A DNA stretch of 64,000 nucleotides from Eremophila alpestris peregrina. Lineage: Eukaryota > Chordata > Aves > Passeriformes > Alaudidae. The DNA lies in contig WMCF01000023.1 of assembly GCA_009792885.1 (NCBI GenBank), forward strand, positions 12,422,013 through 12,486,012, read 5' to 3'. Positions 34,901-49,200 of this stretch are shown piece by piece. A program made the position numbers and the translations under genes. The notes beneath the pieces are model-generated. The model worked only from the letters and a program-made list of their open reading frames with translations, was not told where the DNA came from and did not search any database. Positions within the stretch are counted from its first letter, which is position 1. Every line of letters starts with the position of its first letter.

Positions 34901-37900
34901 ATGCATGAATGAAACAAACCCTTGGGAGCATGTTCACCCAAGGGAAGGCAATACCCCATGAGATCAGTTTAGTCATCTGCAGTTTCATAATCCTCAACCC
35001 TCAAACTTTGATGTGCAAAGGCAAAATCCCCTCTGATTTTTGAAATGGCTCCACCACTTCCAATTTGATGCTGTGGCCAAGCAAACAAAGGACATGGCAC
35101 AGGCATTTTGGGAAAAAGAGCTAAGTTCTTCCCCATGCAGAGCAGCATCTGGCATCTGAGCAAGACACAGCTTACTTCTTTTCCTGGGCCAGATCTGACA
35201 GAGGGAGCAGGAAAGGACAAAATGAGAAAACCAAAGACTTGCAGTAGTGTTGCTGCCAGAGGCATCCTATCCACTCTGGTGACAGCAAAGGGGACACTAC
35301 ATTCCTCAAAAGCCATCAGTTCCAGGGCCAACCATACACCAGCTGGTGGGACACGCTGTGCTGTTAACCACTAATGCTCAACCATGGGCAAAGGGAAGCT
35401 ATCAGTATAACCAGGGCTACACAAGCATGAGAAAAGCAGAATAATAATTAAGAAAAAAATCATTTAACGAAGAGGAAAACAGCAGGAACATGAAAGAGAC
35501 AGACAAACATTGTGGACTCCACTAGACACCCCTGTTGCACCTCTTCCCACAGGCCATCAAAGGTGGTGAGGTCAAGGAAGAATTTTGAGTCTTTATATTT
35601 TTAATGCACTTTCACTGTGTCCTCTCCACTGCCCCAGAGCTGTTTACTGCTCATGGTCATGCCTCTTTCACCAGGAAAGCAAAGGCTCCCATCCCAACTG
35701 AGAACATTTAAAAGTTGCTCAAGTGTCTGCAAAGGTTATGTTGCCCTGTTTTCTGAAGGCAAAGCAGTTTTATCTGGAAAAGGAAGAAAAACATTTAACA
35801 GCAGCAGCAGCAACAACAACAAAAACTGAACAACCCATGTGTTTGTTTACAAGAGCTCATTCATTGGTGTCTGGGGGGTTGACTCAGTCCAAAATGAAGA
35901 GGGGTGGCACCAGGCAAGCTCTGCTGATAAACAAGTCCACCTCCCACCATGAGGTGGTCCAAGAGCTGGCTTTCCTCACCTTGCCAGGCAGCCCCAGCTT
36001 TCTCCCTCAAGGGACCCTTCCCCTCCATGAAACCCTGTGGAAAGATGGCTTTGGGGTACTGACGGGTGAGCAGCTGCCACCCTTCACTGTGTAGCCCCTG
36101 CAAGGCAGAGAAGGGTCTTGGCATGAAAATCTGGGGTTCATGTCTGCTTGGGCATGCCTATGGAGGAAATGGGAAGGTCTCACACCCACAGCTCCTTTGC
36201 TCTGCAGGGCTGTGTCATTCCTTGTGTCCTGGCATGCCTGACTACATGAAGGAGACCTTGACTTGTCTTACTCAGCACACAAGGAAGAGCAGAAACTCCC
36301 CCAAAAATGCCAGATATCCTCCAACTCAATCTGCAGCCATCTCATCAACCACAACTGTGTAGGCAAGACAGAAAGGTTGTGCTTGAGCTGCTCCTGGTTC
36401 ATAACACGTCATCAGATCATGCAGCCTGATTCAGTGATCAAAAGGACACAGTAAAGCATCAGGATATGCTCTAAGATGGGTGCAACATATGTATAAGGAA
36501 GGCTCAGTAAAAGTCTCAGAAATAGTATCTGTGATTCACTGGCCATCCCAACCCAATTTGTAAAGTACAACTCACCCAGCAGATGCACACCCAAAACACC
36601 TCCAAAAGATTAACTGTCATGCAATTTCTGAAGTGTCATTTTTAGCTGTGATTAATACCTGAATTTTGGAGTTACTAATACTATATTGCTTCTCAAAAGC
36701 AGGGTCAACTTCATTAAATCGAGCAAATTTGAGATTTTCTCTGAGCTCTAAAAAGAAATATTTTTAAAGGTGTAGAGTCTCAGTGTTGCAAAAAAAAAAA
36801 AATCAAATAGAAGGATCAACTCTTTAGAACTATAAGAATCTTCACATCTCACTGTACATACATAGAGAGAGGAGTCCATTTCCTCCCTAAGCCCAGACAG
36901 TGAGACTGTACTTTGCTTATATGCTGTCCTCTAGAAAAATGTTTTCTCCACATCCAACCCAACAGCATCTGTGTCCATGTCATGACGCAGGTGAGGAGAA
37001 GGGCTTTTGGAGGGGTGATATTGCTTGGTTTCAGGACTACTCTGCACGGCCACCCTCCAGAAAATGGGTATCCAGCTTTGGTTCTAAAACTGCATTACCC
37101 AGCTGATCCTCTTTCAGCTCTGATTTCACTTCCCCTTAAAAGTGCTTTGCTATTAAACATGGAAGTAGAGCAGCTGTTTGGACCCTAAAGCTTAAAAACC
37201 TCAGGAGTCACAAATCTTCCATTTATGCCTTTCTTATGTGGTCCAGACACATTTTTCAGGCTTGTAGCATCGTCTGAACCCTATTTTCCTTCATTTTGCC
37301 TCTGAAATTGGCACTGAAGTCTGTTTGCACTATGTAATCAAAAGGTATATTTGTCGCCACAGCACTACATCTCGCATGGAAAATGGTCTCTCTCATTTCT
37401 TCCCTCTGTAATTCTCAGAGTGGCTTGGCACTGTCAGGGACAGGTGCTTAGGAAATGCTGATATATGGCAATTTTATGTTATTGCACGAAGCTGAAACTT
37501 GTTCGCAATACTGATATAACAGAGAACTACTACCCTGCTTCAGCTACATTTTGAATTTATTAACAGCATGTAGGCTGGGAACGTGAATAGCTGGCAAACC
37601 CGCATCCTCTAGCATCTGTAGAAAGACATTATGAATTGGAAACCTCTTATTCCATTAAGAAATGATTTCAGAAATCCAGAGCACAAGTGGCAAGTGCTGA
37701 TTGGCTACTGGCGATGTCAGACACATGTCAATAATATTACTTAATGGGTTTTCCTCGTCTTTATTCATAAGTTCCATTGCATGCGGCCATTGCCCCAAAG
37801 GGTAATTATGACACTTTTTGGGTGGCTTTGCTCTTTTAGCCTTTGGCCTCATGCCTCAGAAAACCACCCAGGGTATCCAATCTCATAGAAAGTCTTTGTG

Positions 37901-38673
37901 GCCAGTTGTGCTTTCTGGAGTAAGTACCTTTTTCTTTTTTCCCCCCTAACTTAAATAAACCGTGTAAATGTTTCAAAATATCCTTAGTTTCCATCAGTCC
38001 TATTACATCATTTGCCCACCCCAAAGGAAGAGCTACACCCCACACCTCTGGCCAGCTGAGGAAAACACCACTGGTAGGATGCTCATTTTTCTTGGAGCAG
38101 AATAACACATACAAGAGCATGTTCTATGTGAAAGGACATTTCGGAGCAACTGTTTTACTTAACATTGTATATTTACACAGTTCTCGTGTAAATATGTCTT
38201 CAAACATATGACGCAGTTGGGAGCCTCAGAGCTGATATTTACCTGTTTTAATATATCTTGGGATATATTTGGGTTTGGATATTTTTTGAAGATGAGTGAC
38301 AAGACTCTTTACCCATGCACTTTCAGTTTGCTTCAAATTTGAAGTTGATTTTTATACCATATTATAACCATATTTATTTAAGTTTCCCACATTCTGTCAA
38401 AATCTGTTTACACAAAGAACATTTGTTTTCACTACTGCTTGTGAGGAATGAATATAATAAGTGCCAAGGGATTTTGAAAAGTTGAGAGAATTAGTGTTTG
38501 GAAACAATACATTCAGATATTTCTTGGGGGAAGATTCATGGAGCACAGACACATTCTCCACTAAATCTATCAGAATGAAGTAGTTCTCATGGAGACAAAG
38601 CATATCCAGTCTCTTCTCAAGTTTCAAACATATTATAAAATAGAGTTTATGGGAAAAAAAATGAACAGGACTT

Positions 38674-38709
38674 CCCCCCCCCCCTTTTTTTTTTTTCGGA
38701 AAAAAAAAA
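38674..38709. repeat. C11-T12-CGG-A10 low-complexity palindrome
   Basis: A run of 11 C, 12 T, the triplet CGG and then 10 A. The T and A runs can pair as a tight hairpin. Prone to sequencing error. Confidence 0.9.
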
Positions 38710-39414
38710 GCATAAAGGAGGTTAAGAAAATTTTGCTTTTTGAAACTGAAATCTGGAGTCTGGCACTGAAAGCTGGTGTCCACTGCTACCCAACAGCATC
38801 CTTTTCCACTTATATTGCCTCACCATATTGTGTACTGAAAGAAGAGTTATGACCAAATTATTTGTCTGAGGTTGTTTGTCATAGCTTTAATGCACCACTG
38901 TAAATTTCAGCATGTACTGGACTGGGTAATTCTGGTTTTAAGACTATCATAAAGAATATTTTATCCCATCAAATGCTGCTTGCATGTAGGGATTTGCTTC
39001 AGCATTTCTGTATTTCAGAGGCTGATGTTGAAAAATATCAGGGATAATTCTAGAGCTTTGATTTGCAAATAAAGAAAGTTAAAAAACGGGATCAGTCTAT
39101 ACCATATTTTGTAGTATTATTTAGAAAATGAGCAGAGCAGCTGCTTATAAGGTAATCCTCCTCTCATTTGCTACTGAGATGCAGATTGAGTATTGGCTCC
39201 CAAAAATCAGCATTAGCATTACCAGTTGCAAATGCTGACACTTTATCAAAATCCATGTAATTTGATTTTAGATGTTGTACTACCCTTTATATTTCAAATA
39301 TTCCTAGGAGATTTCCACTGCTATCTGGAAAATAATGAAGTGTGTAATGGGTTATTCCCTTCCTGACTGTGTCCTAACAAGCTAGAAAGATGGGGGTATT
39401 TCCACTGGAGCATC

Positions 39415-39440
39415 AAAAAAAAAAAAAAAAAAAAAAAAAA
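39415..39440. repeat. A26 homopolymer
   Basis: Uninterrupted A run. The sequence upstream is not a recognisable retrogene or SINE, so this is treated as a simple repeat. Confidence 0.97.
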
Positions 39441-41984
39441 GTCCTTTTTACCAAATCTTTTATTACAGATTTACTTGGATGCGAATACACAGCTGAACTG
39501 ATGTATTTAAGGTATGCATGGATACCAGACAATACTCAATTTTCTGTACTCTCTGTCAAGGTCTTTAAACATAACCATAAAATAGTTTGATTCATTTGCA
39601 TGCCTTCTGTAGGAGACATCTCAGTTATTTTGTCTTTTAAATTTCCTAAGACCAACCACCCAAAAGCTGTTTCTGGAGGTTTGTTGTTGGAGGGTAAGTT
39701 TGGATATATTTATGATCCACTTAGTTTCCCTGTCGCCTTAAACCTGGCTGTCCATCATGAGCTGACAACGTTTTCCTGCAGAAAAAGCTTTGTGGCAATT
39801 ATAATTTTCTTTACTGCTCAATAACAAATGGTTTATTTACTTATCAAAAGCCTTGCAGCTCTCTCCTGCCCTGCAGAACACTAATCCCTACCACCCCACT
39901 CAGTGCCAGGTTCTCCCACCTAAAAAGCTTTCCGCTTGGACTGCACTGACCATGAAGCACAAGAACTTGCAGGAGACAGGCAGTGCCTCCCAAAGAAAGC
40001 ACCTGCAGAAAAGTAAATTGTTTCTTTTATCCATGGCTTTTCTTGGTTACAGAAGCAATGTGATTTTTCTCCTCCTTTTCCCAGAGCAGCCTCCAAACAC
40101 CTATTCTTTCTGTCAGCCTTAAACCCATGGAAAAATAGAAGTCATCCCCATTGGGTAGCCTGCAGGAACACAGGTATTGCTAGGGAACTTCACAATATAA
40201 GATGGCAGTAATAGTCCTCAGCTGTCCAGAGAGAGTCACCAGAGAGAGGGCCAGGTCCACAGATCTTCCCATCTGAGATGTGCTATCATGCTGGACATCA
40301 TATTAAATATTCAGTGATCATTGCTATTGATGAAGGAATGTTCCTCTCTGTGCTCAAGACTTGGTGTCTCTCATAATCAACTTTCCTGATGCAATACATT
40401 GGCAACAATGCATATGTTTAATATTCTTCATAGAGAAGAACATGGAAATTTGAAGGGCTCCTCCCTTGATTTGCAGGGTAAGATGCCAAGTAGATCCTGC
40501 TAATGCTTTCACCAGGATGTCTTACGAAGCTTGGCAATGAGCTTGCTCCATGCTGTCCTTACCCTGGCATTAGATCTGCAGCTTATTTGCTTTTTGTTTC
40601 TGTTAACCATCTCGTAAGAGGCCTGGGCAGGTATCTTTGATACTTTTTCCACCACATATTCCGCACAAGACCCATGAGGGAGGAAGCCTTTTGAGATTAC
40701 AGATGGTGCACAGAAAAATAGTGCAACTTGTGTGAAGTGTCAGTTGGAACTTGCTGAGTCCCAAAAGTGATCACCAGCCCTCAGAAAGGCAGTGGAGAGC
40801 CCCATCACTTAAGCCAAGTCACACAGCATATTTGTCTCATGACTAGATTGACATGATCCAAATTCAGTGATGTTTTTTTCCAGGTCGCAAGCTGGTGAAA
40901 AGCAAATATAATTGTTCTATGAACAGTCTCCTGCATTTGTTTAGGGTTTGTCATTTCCATGGGCCTTTCATTAATAAATGAGTACACAGGAATATTCGCG
41001 TAACGCTAATGGCCAGGGGGCATTTCACGGAAGATTTGAAGTGACTGGTCACAGAAAAATCATGTGAAGTCTTTCCATGGGTTAAGCAATGAGCCTGCTG
41101 GCTCCATGAGGTGGCTCTGGTTTGTTTTGCTACCTTGGGCTCGAAATGAACAGCTGTGCTCAACCACGACAGCCACAGGAATAAAGCTGGCCAGATGCTG
41201 CACGCCCTGGCTCAAGGATTATACTCCATGAGGTAGCATTAGGGAAGGCTCCTACCACCCTCTCCGAGCTCCATGCGCACATCCCTGCCCTCCCTGATAG
41301 CCACAGCCCCCTCTCATCTGCTGTTTATTTTTCTGAGATTTTATAGTGTAAAAGCTATAGAATAAATAGCTCATGTGGGGGGAAAGCAAAGCACCAAGCT
41401 AAAATAGGAAAAGTAGTCTCAACGAGGAGAGGAGAGAGGCAGACTCCTGCAGCTAATAATTCTCTGCGTGGCCTAGAATAAGCTAAATCAGGACTGTTGG
41501 GAGGCGTCCCCAGGGATCTGCACTGCCTGGCTCTCCAGATGAAGAGCTTGTCTAGCTGGGCAGATACCATCCATCACTTCATTAAAGGACAAGACCCTAC
41601 ACTGCCAGAGATCCTGCATTAAAAAAGGGAGAGATGTGGGAAATCCTCTGATGATCTTCAAACACTTCAGCATCTGTTTCACTGAAGACTTCACGATCTT
41701 TGGCTACCTGAACCAGGGCAGCCACAGCAGAAATTTGTGCATTTCCCTGGACCCGGCATCCCCACCCCTACCTGCCATTTTTCATCAGCTGCAACCCCCC
41801 AAGATGTGTGTTTCTGCAGGGCCAATCCTGGTTGTAATCCCTTGGGCTACTCAGGTAGTAAGTGAAACAACAGTGCCGGAGGCAGCAAGGCGGATGCCAA
41901 GGGGAGAGCACACGGCGATTGGGGCAGGTCATGACACTGCTGTTCCTCGAAATTGGAGGCAGCCACACCTCTTCCCGCATGCGG

Positions 41985-42700
41985 CTGGACCACGGGGCAG
42001 GCAGCGCGCCACTTCCTGTTATTAGAAAACCTCAGGATGCTCTCGCAAGAGGAGAGCTCATTAGCAAGTGAGTCAGGAGAAAAGGAAAGAGCAGTGCCCT
42101 GTGCAGCCCCGGCAGTGGGCAGAGAGCTGGAGCTGCCCAGCTCATCCCACTTGTGGGCTCCTGCCCGAGGAGCAGAGAGAAAGAGCGAGCATGGGCAAAC
42201 AGCACTGGAACCACCACGGCTGAGCGTGGCGAGTATCTGTCTTCATGAATCCCTCTGAAATTCCCAAGAATAACAGGAAACACAGCCGTTAATTTTCTGT
42301 TTCGCTTGCTTTGGGGCGAGCCCACATCCCGCAAGGCCCGGAGCCAAGGAGCCCCACGGAGCCTTGGGGCGGGGGACATTCAGATGAGATAATAATCCGC
42401 TCTTGAGTCGCGAGAGAAGAAAATAATAATGATAATTACAAAAGCAAGCAGCCACCATGGCAGACAAAAGCAGGGGGGACAAGCACACGCTCGGCAGCCA
42501 CAGGGAGGGACAGCTGGAAGGGACCGGGCAGGCAGGGAGCACCTCGGCTGCTGCCGGGCTCGTTGCGCGCTCGCTTCTCCCCGCAGCCATGCATTATCAT
42601 CATTTATTCATTCTGTGACCTTGAAATCCCTCTCCCCTACCAGAAAAAACAACGAATCCACGTCAGGAAAGTGGGCTCTACGAAAAGGAGGGAAAAAAAA
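41985..42700. other. CpG-richer block, candidate regulatory DNA
   Basis: CpGs cluster (GCAGCGCGCC near 42000, GGCGAGCCCACATCCCGC near 42314, a TCGCGA palindrome at 42408-42413, CGTTGCGCGCTCGC near 42562) inside an otherwise CpG-poor interval. AT-rich stretches with homeobox-like TAAT words follow (42590-42620 and 42765-42790). No ORF resembles a protein. Possible enhancer or noncoding-transcript promoter. Confidence 0.35.
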
Positions 42701-44877
42701 AAAAAAAGACTAAAGAAAAAATAAAAATCACGCAACCTCCCATGTTGCTTGTATTAGGTCAGATGGGAGAACTTATTTAATTAGTGACTTTTATAGGGCT
42801 TTATTTTTCGATGCCCAGTGGAATAGTTAAGATTGGTAATAAGAAAGAAGTCTGGTCCTGTGCCAGCCCTCCTAAGACAATGGTGCAGGGAGGAAAGAGC
42901 TGAGCAATATATTTGAATGTTTTCAATGCCTTGGGTATTTGGTGGGGTTTTTTTAAACTTTATTTTTCAGTGCCATATTCTAAAACCATTTGAAGGGTGT
43001 ACATGGAGGGGAGGGGAAGGAAATTGTTCAGGGCGGCCCGAGGGGAGGATAAGAATGAATAATGGAACAAACCCAGGGAAACTGCTTCTCTCTCTGGTTT
43101 CTCCAGGGCAGGGGAATTTTCCCCTGCATGAGACCCCCTCCAGCATAGAAAGAGGATAGCTGGCAGGTGGCCAAGCACCACATTTTTGTTGTATATAGAG
43201 ATGGATGGGTCAGGTGCAAAATTATGATGGATAACTATGAGGAGGGAGTAAAAGAGAAGTGTAATTTGCTGTTGTGTTCATGCTATACTGTCCCTTCTCA
43301 CAACCTGTTCCTGCTGCTCATCCTATCCCAAGAAAATACTGTGGGCTTTTTCCTCCCATGCTTTCCACTGAAGGAACAGGGAAGAAGGGTTCAGCTTTAC
43401 AAACTCAAAGGACTATGCATTTCTCAGCCTGTGGGATGAGCTGACAATGCCAGGGAGTGGGGCACCTTCCCCAGCCAACAGCCCTGGCCCATGCAGCACA
43501 CAGCCTGAGCAGCTCAAGGCCACTCTCTGAGGTCGAAATGCAGCACACAGAGTATAAACCAAAGCAGATGTTTTGTTGCAGATTTTATGGTAGTAGTCTT
43601 TTGCTCTCTTTGGGCCCAGAAGCTGTGCTACCCACTCACCTCCCACTGATAGGGGAACTTCCAGAGGCTAATGGCAAAGCTCTTCAATGCCAAGTGTTTG
43701 AAGGACATTCATAGGCCACCATCTAAGACAGTAGCCTCACCAGTGGCCAAAAAGCCCCATGCAGCCGAGTTGCTCAGTAGCCAAACTTTGGGAGGGCAGT
43801 CAGCCGGTTTCCTGACAGCAAGAAGAATAATGTAACAGTGTTCAATAAATTCCTAGCAAGCACAACCAAAAAAAAAAGCCAAAAAAGAAAAAAAAAAAAA
43901 AGCAGCCCTGTTGAGCTTTGTCCTTTGCAAAATGAAAAATATGGTTGTTTTGCTCCATGGGAGGAACAGCGGAATGAGCTTTAAAATCGACAGCAGATTT
44001 GGCCAGATTTCACAGCCCTTTTGGCTTCAGCTTCCCTCCAATAGTCATCTCCCTGCTGGTTTGGAGTGCTCAGGACGCAGCTACACACCTGATGATACGC
44101 TGAGTAATGGCCTTGGCTTGCAGCTATCTGGTCCATGCAGCAGGAAAGTGGGAGGGTGGATAATTATCAGAGGCCTTCATCTGAGCAGTCCTGGCTTCAA
44201 CATGGCAGCTCCCTGGTGTGAGGACCATCACACCAGAAGGAATGTAAGTGATGGTACCTGAAGGGTGTGTGGTGGTCCCCAGGGTTCAGCAGGTGACTGA
44301 CTGGTTGCAGAGAAACAAGCTCAAATCATTCATGGCGCTACTAGCATCATGCAACTCCAAAGTAAAGCAAAATAAATGTAAATTCTGGCATTTAAAATTT
44401 AGGTGAATTCGTGCTGTAGAGATGTTGTTTGGAGGACACTCCTGCTGAGTGCCAGCTGAAGTGTCCAGACTCCCAGCACCCAGCCTGCCTTTTGCTGGTG
44501 TTCTGCAAACTCTCATCTTCTCCTACCTACCTCTCACTTCATCCTCACCTACAGCAGCACCATTGTGAAGCAGCACCCTGTATGCCATCTCCTGGTCCGT
44601 AGGGAAAGGATTTTCTCAGGAGAAACATGGGAATGTCAGGAGCACTGCACTGCAGCAGCAGCTGAGAGGCCAGAAGGGCCCTTGCGCAATGACAGAAACT
44701 TTAGGAGCACGTCCTGGTATCTATATGGTTATTTGTATCAGTGCTGACAAGAAGGAGCTTTCAGCACCGCAGCTTGGGTGACAATATTTCTTTCCTCACT
44801 GTTCCTGCCTTGACATCAGTGAGAGAGTAGGGGCTCCACAAGGGCATTGTAAGATAGAAAAGACAATTAAAAGAAGT

Positions 44878-44901
44878 GGGAAAGGATATGGGAAAGGATA
44901 T
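44878..44901. repeat. 12-bp tandem duplication
   Basis: GGGAAAGGATAT occurs twice back to back. Confidence 0.9.
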
Positions 44902-46147
44902 GTCATAAAAGTCATTATTAAGCCTTCCCTTCAGTCCCTCTGCATTTTTCATGGGGATAAATGTTCCCTCTGCAAAAAGAAATTTGGAAAATTTCCACCT
45001 ATTCTACTGGCTGCAGCCATGAGAGTATTTCTGCCTCTGGCAATAGATTCTGCTCAAGTCTCACTATGCCGATGAGACATACGGCTCCAACGTATGGCTC
45101 CAGTATATTTCTTGAGTGAGGAGGGCTGGTGTGAGCAATACAGCAGGAGGTGCTACAAATAGGCAGAAAGTTTTGCAAAAACACGGAGTGGGAAGAGTGT
45201 GCTGTTGCAGCTAAAACCTGTGCTTTCTACATCTAATGCAAACAGTCCCCTGCTTCCAAAATTGCATAAAGCTGGCAGCTAAAATAACTGCTTTTTGACC
45301 TTTTTATCTTCTACCATCTCTCTGAGCCTTGCCATTCTCCTTCTGCCGTCTCCAGCCACCTGCCTTTGTCATTAGCAATAATCAGCAGCAATAAATAGGA
45401 GACATTTCATTGCTGAGGAAGCAGCCTGAGATATTTTGGGCCCAGCCATCCGGGCTTGAGCTCATAGACCACACTGGCCAGCAGGAAAACACACAGCTAA
45501 AGTCACCTTGCTTCCTATTGTGGAGTTACAAGTTCTGCTGTAAGCAATGTGCCCACACACAGCAGCTGGGAGGGTTGGGTCCTAGCTGGAAGCTGGCTGG
45601 GCTGGAGAGGAATTACCACCCAGCATGGGTTTCTGAAAAAGCAAAGAAAAGAAGGGGGAGAAAAAACCCCAAGGGCAGCAGGGCTGGAAGCAAAACCCAA
45701 GTACAATGTATCTCTGGACGGACTAGTAGAAAGAAAGAGAGGAGATCTCTGTTGTGGAATGGACAGAGAGGTCTGTGCAGGTCCCTACAGGACTTGCAGA
45801 AGAGGCAGCCTCCTGTTGAGTGTGAGAGTCTGAAATGATGTGACTGAGAGGGGACAGGACCCCAGACTGGGGAGGATGGATAATCAGGGCAGTGGCATGG
45901 AGGTGCTCTTTTAGGTGCCCAGCTCTAAAGAGCTATCTGCAGAGGTACCTTTAAGGCTCTGTGTCTCACGTGCTTCAGTCACATTTTAAAAATAGGACAG
46001 GAGGCTTCCACGTCACTTAGGTATTTTGGAAAATTTTACTCAGCCTTTCTGCAGCTCCTGTCAATCCTTCTCAGCGTGGTGCCGAGATGCATTCACAGCA
46101 GTGTACAAATAGCACACTTTCCTGGCCTCTCTCAGCCACAGCTGGAG

Positions 46148-46217
46148 ACACCTTGAAGGACCTGATAGTTGGATTTGATCTTAAAGGTCTTTTCCAATGG
46201 CTCTTTGATTCCATGAC
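46148..46217 (+). mobile_element. CR1 LINE 3' tail fragment, plus orientation
   Basis: 'ccttgaaggacctgatagttgg', 'atttgatcttaaaggtcttttcc', 'aatggctctttgattccatgac' follows the CR1 terminus (…gacttgatgatcttaaaggtcttttccaacc…attctatga). Only about 70 bp remains. Confidence 0.8.
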
Positions 46218-49200
46218 TTCCCCAGCTTTCCTTCACACCCCATCAAGAAGTGTTGGGGGGAGGTATGATGCTTCTGCCTCTCCTGACAGCAGTGCCCCAC
46301 TGTCCTTGTGGTGCTGAGCAAGACACCAAAAAGCATGAACACCATAGTAACCAGCATAAAGGCCATCTCAGCAAGGAGATGCTTTTACCTGCAGGGTGGA
46401 GGCGATGTCAGGGTTCAACTTCCTCCTTGTTTCCAGGGACTTTGCCACCATGGGGGGGAGCTGACCCAACACAGAGCCTCTGAGGTCTCTGCTGCAACCC
46501 CGTGGAAAGATGGCAGCACATGACATTTGCAGACCCCTTCACCTGCCCTGGTGAAGTCACTGCTGGACAAAAATATCAATGGAGAAGCAGATCAGGGTAA
46601 GGACACTGCCCGGTATGCTGCCAATTACAGGAGTTAGCAGTGGGGAAGGATATTTCCTATTTGGGCTTTTTCAGATTGGAAAACTCTACAGAGTTCAGCT
46701 CAGACAGTCTGATCAAGATTGGAGGGACTGTTTGTTCCCAGTTTTGGCAGGGTCGTGAATGATGCATGAGTAACAGCATCCCTTAATTAGTGTAATATGC
46801 TGTACCAGGTTAGGAAGCACTCTCTAGTTCTGTTTTTCCTCTGCATGTGTGTGTATTTCTCTTTAAAGGAGAAGGGAAAGAACTGAAAACATTGCAGTTG
46901 TGTTTTTGTTGGTTGGGGCACTGATGAACCCTGTTCCGATTGGGCTGGTTATGAATCACTGGAGAGCCATATCCACACCAAACAGTGCTGCAGCCAACCT
47001 GATGTCTGCTTGGCTGTTGTACTGAGCAAAAGCTCCTTAATTATTGGGGCTTTTTTCTGTCTGAATCCTAGTGGAATAAATAGAAAAGAACGAATTGCCT
47101 TTGAATGTAGGAGACTGGGTGCATAGGAGGGTGTTTTTGTGTGTAGCTGCATATATGCACATGCACTGATACACACACGGTTTGCTTTGACTCTTGGAAT
47201 AAAGGAGAAACCTCCCACACTGATTTTATTTGCCTTTGTCTGTCTAACTCCCTTTTTTCCCTTCCCTGGCTGATTTTGATTGGGGCATTTGCAACATGCC
47301 CATCTCATCCTGGCCATCAGGAATGGTGTTTTCCTTACTGTGACCACAAAGAATATCACCTTCCTCCTGTGGCACATCCCCCCAGTGCTGCTGCACCCAG
47401 GAGCTGCTCTGCCACTCCCCAGCCACAACCTCTGCTCACTCTTTGGGGAGGAATTCACATGGCACCTGTCCTCTGCCCCAAGCATTTCTCCCACTCCCAC
47501 AGCAAGAGAAGCACTGACACCCTCCCTAAAATCCTGGGTTTAGCCCCTTCTCCTCTGGGTCATGCTTTTTCCAGAAAGGGGTGCCTTGAAATCCCTTTCC
47601 TTTTCCCCCTTTCCTCCAGGGCTTGCAGGAGCCACCGGAAAGGTGCCATTGGATGATGCTGAGGCTCAGCTCTGGACAGCACCACCACTGCTTTTTCCCA
47701 CAGGACCCTCTTGGCAAGGGGGAATTCACTGGCGTCGAAGGCCGCGGAGCAGAGAGACACTGCGATCTCGGACCGGTGTGGTAAGAGAGAGCTCTCTCCC
47801 ACTGGGTAACCCGGCAGCAACTGCTATTTCAGTAAACATATCATTTTGTGCTCAGTAAACACACATTCCAGAGGAATGCTCTCATTGTTTTTTTGCTCTG
47901 TAATGCATTAATGAAGAAATAAAGTTTAGGTTGTGTAATGGTGACAGCTTGAAGTCATTTTGCCTAGTGTTATTTCTCAGCAAAGGCTCAGCTCTCCCTG
48001 GAATGGGAGAAAGAAAAGACAACCAGATTTCACTTCAAACTCACCAACATGTGCAAAAAAATGATCAAAAAATGACAGCAATTAGCTCGCTTCCACATGC
48101 CCCAATAAAACTACCTCTCTCACTCGCTCCGAGCTTTGTCACGTATGGGGTTGTTTGTGGAGGAGACAATACAAAGTGGGTTTATACAAGGCTCTTGTTT
48201 TAATTTTTGTTTTATATCCACTGGAACCCTCAAGTAGTGAATTCATTTCCTGATATAGTAAACATTTCTGGTGGCCAGGATTCTTTCTCTTTTCCCAAAT
48301 GAACACAAACCCCTGGTCTAACTCACCAGCAGTGCAGTCTATACAAACAGACCCATCAGCTAAATTTTCAAAGAATGCATCTTAAGCACACAGCTAGGAA
48401 AATAAACAAACAGCAACGCCTTCATGAGAGCCCAGCAGACCCTGCTGCAAGTGGGAAGCTTTTCTTCCCCAAAATTACTTGAGCTCTCAACCACATGTGG
48501 AAAAACTATCACCTTTTCCCCATTACTACAGAAAACAACCTCATCCTCATAGCTGCACATAGATGGGTGCCGGCTCACTGCTACATGATCTCCACAGCCC
48601 CTCTGATTTGTGACCCTATTTGCACTATGCAAATATCTTCTGACAGCTCTCTTTTCCGGTCATTAAAACAAACAATGGCCCCTGAAACCAAAAAGGAAAT
48701 CAGTAACAGGCAAAACTCTTTTTCTCTCTTTTTCTTTGCCTTTTTTTTTTTTTTAATATTTTTTTCTGGGTCTGGGACTAACTGTTAGTAATTATCCAGA
48801 AATATTCACAAACCTTTTCTTCTCCCAAACTGTTTTATTCATCCTAGTGGCCAGCCCAGCATGTCTAATATAATTGCACTTCCAAAAGACTTAAAATGAA
48901 AAAACCCAAAACAGTTATCAACCAGGTAGAAAACACCTCCTGTTTTTCTTTGGGTTTACATATCTCTATATTCATACACATATGGAAAAAAATAATTATA
49001 TTACTAATTTGAGAAGCATTAAAAATAGATCCTAGTGCATGAACTAATGAGAAATAAGAAGATATTTAGGACTGGGGGAAGAGGTTCTCAGGGAGAAAGA
49101 CACACCTTTCTCTTTAGTTATCTCTCTACTTTCCAGAGCATCCATCCTGTTCTACATTCTACATACAGCCCCAGAAAATGCATTGTTGATGGCCATGCCT

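Larger units (their letters stand above)
31941..46147. other. Noncoding interval
   Basis: About 14 kb with no gene or large repeat recognised. Contents: CAG/CAA microsatellite at 35801-35825; C11-T12-CGG-A10 low-complexity hairpin at 38674-38709; A26 at 39415-39440; CpG-richer block at about 42.0-42.7 kb; A-rich run at 43868-43901; 12-bp tandem duplication at 44878-44901. Confidence 0.55.
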
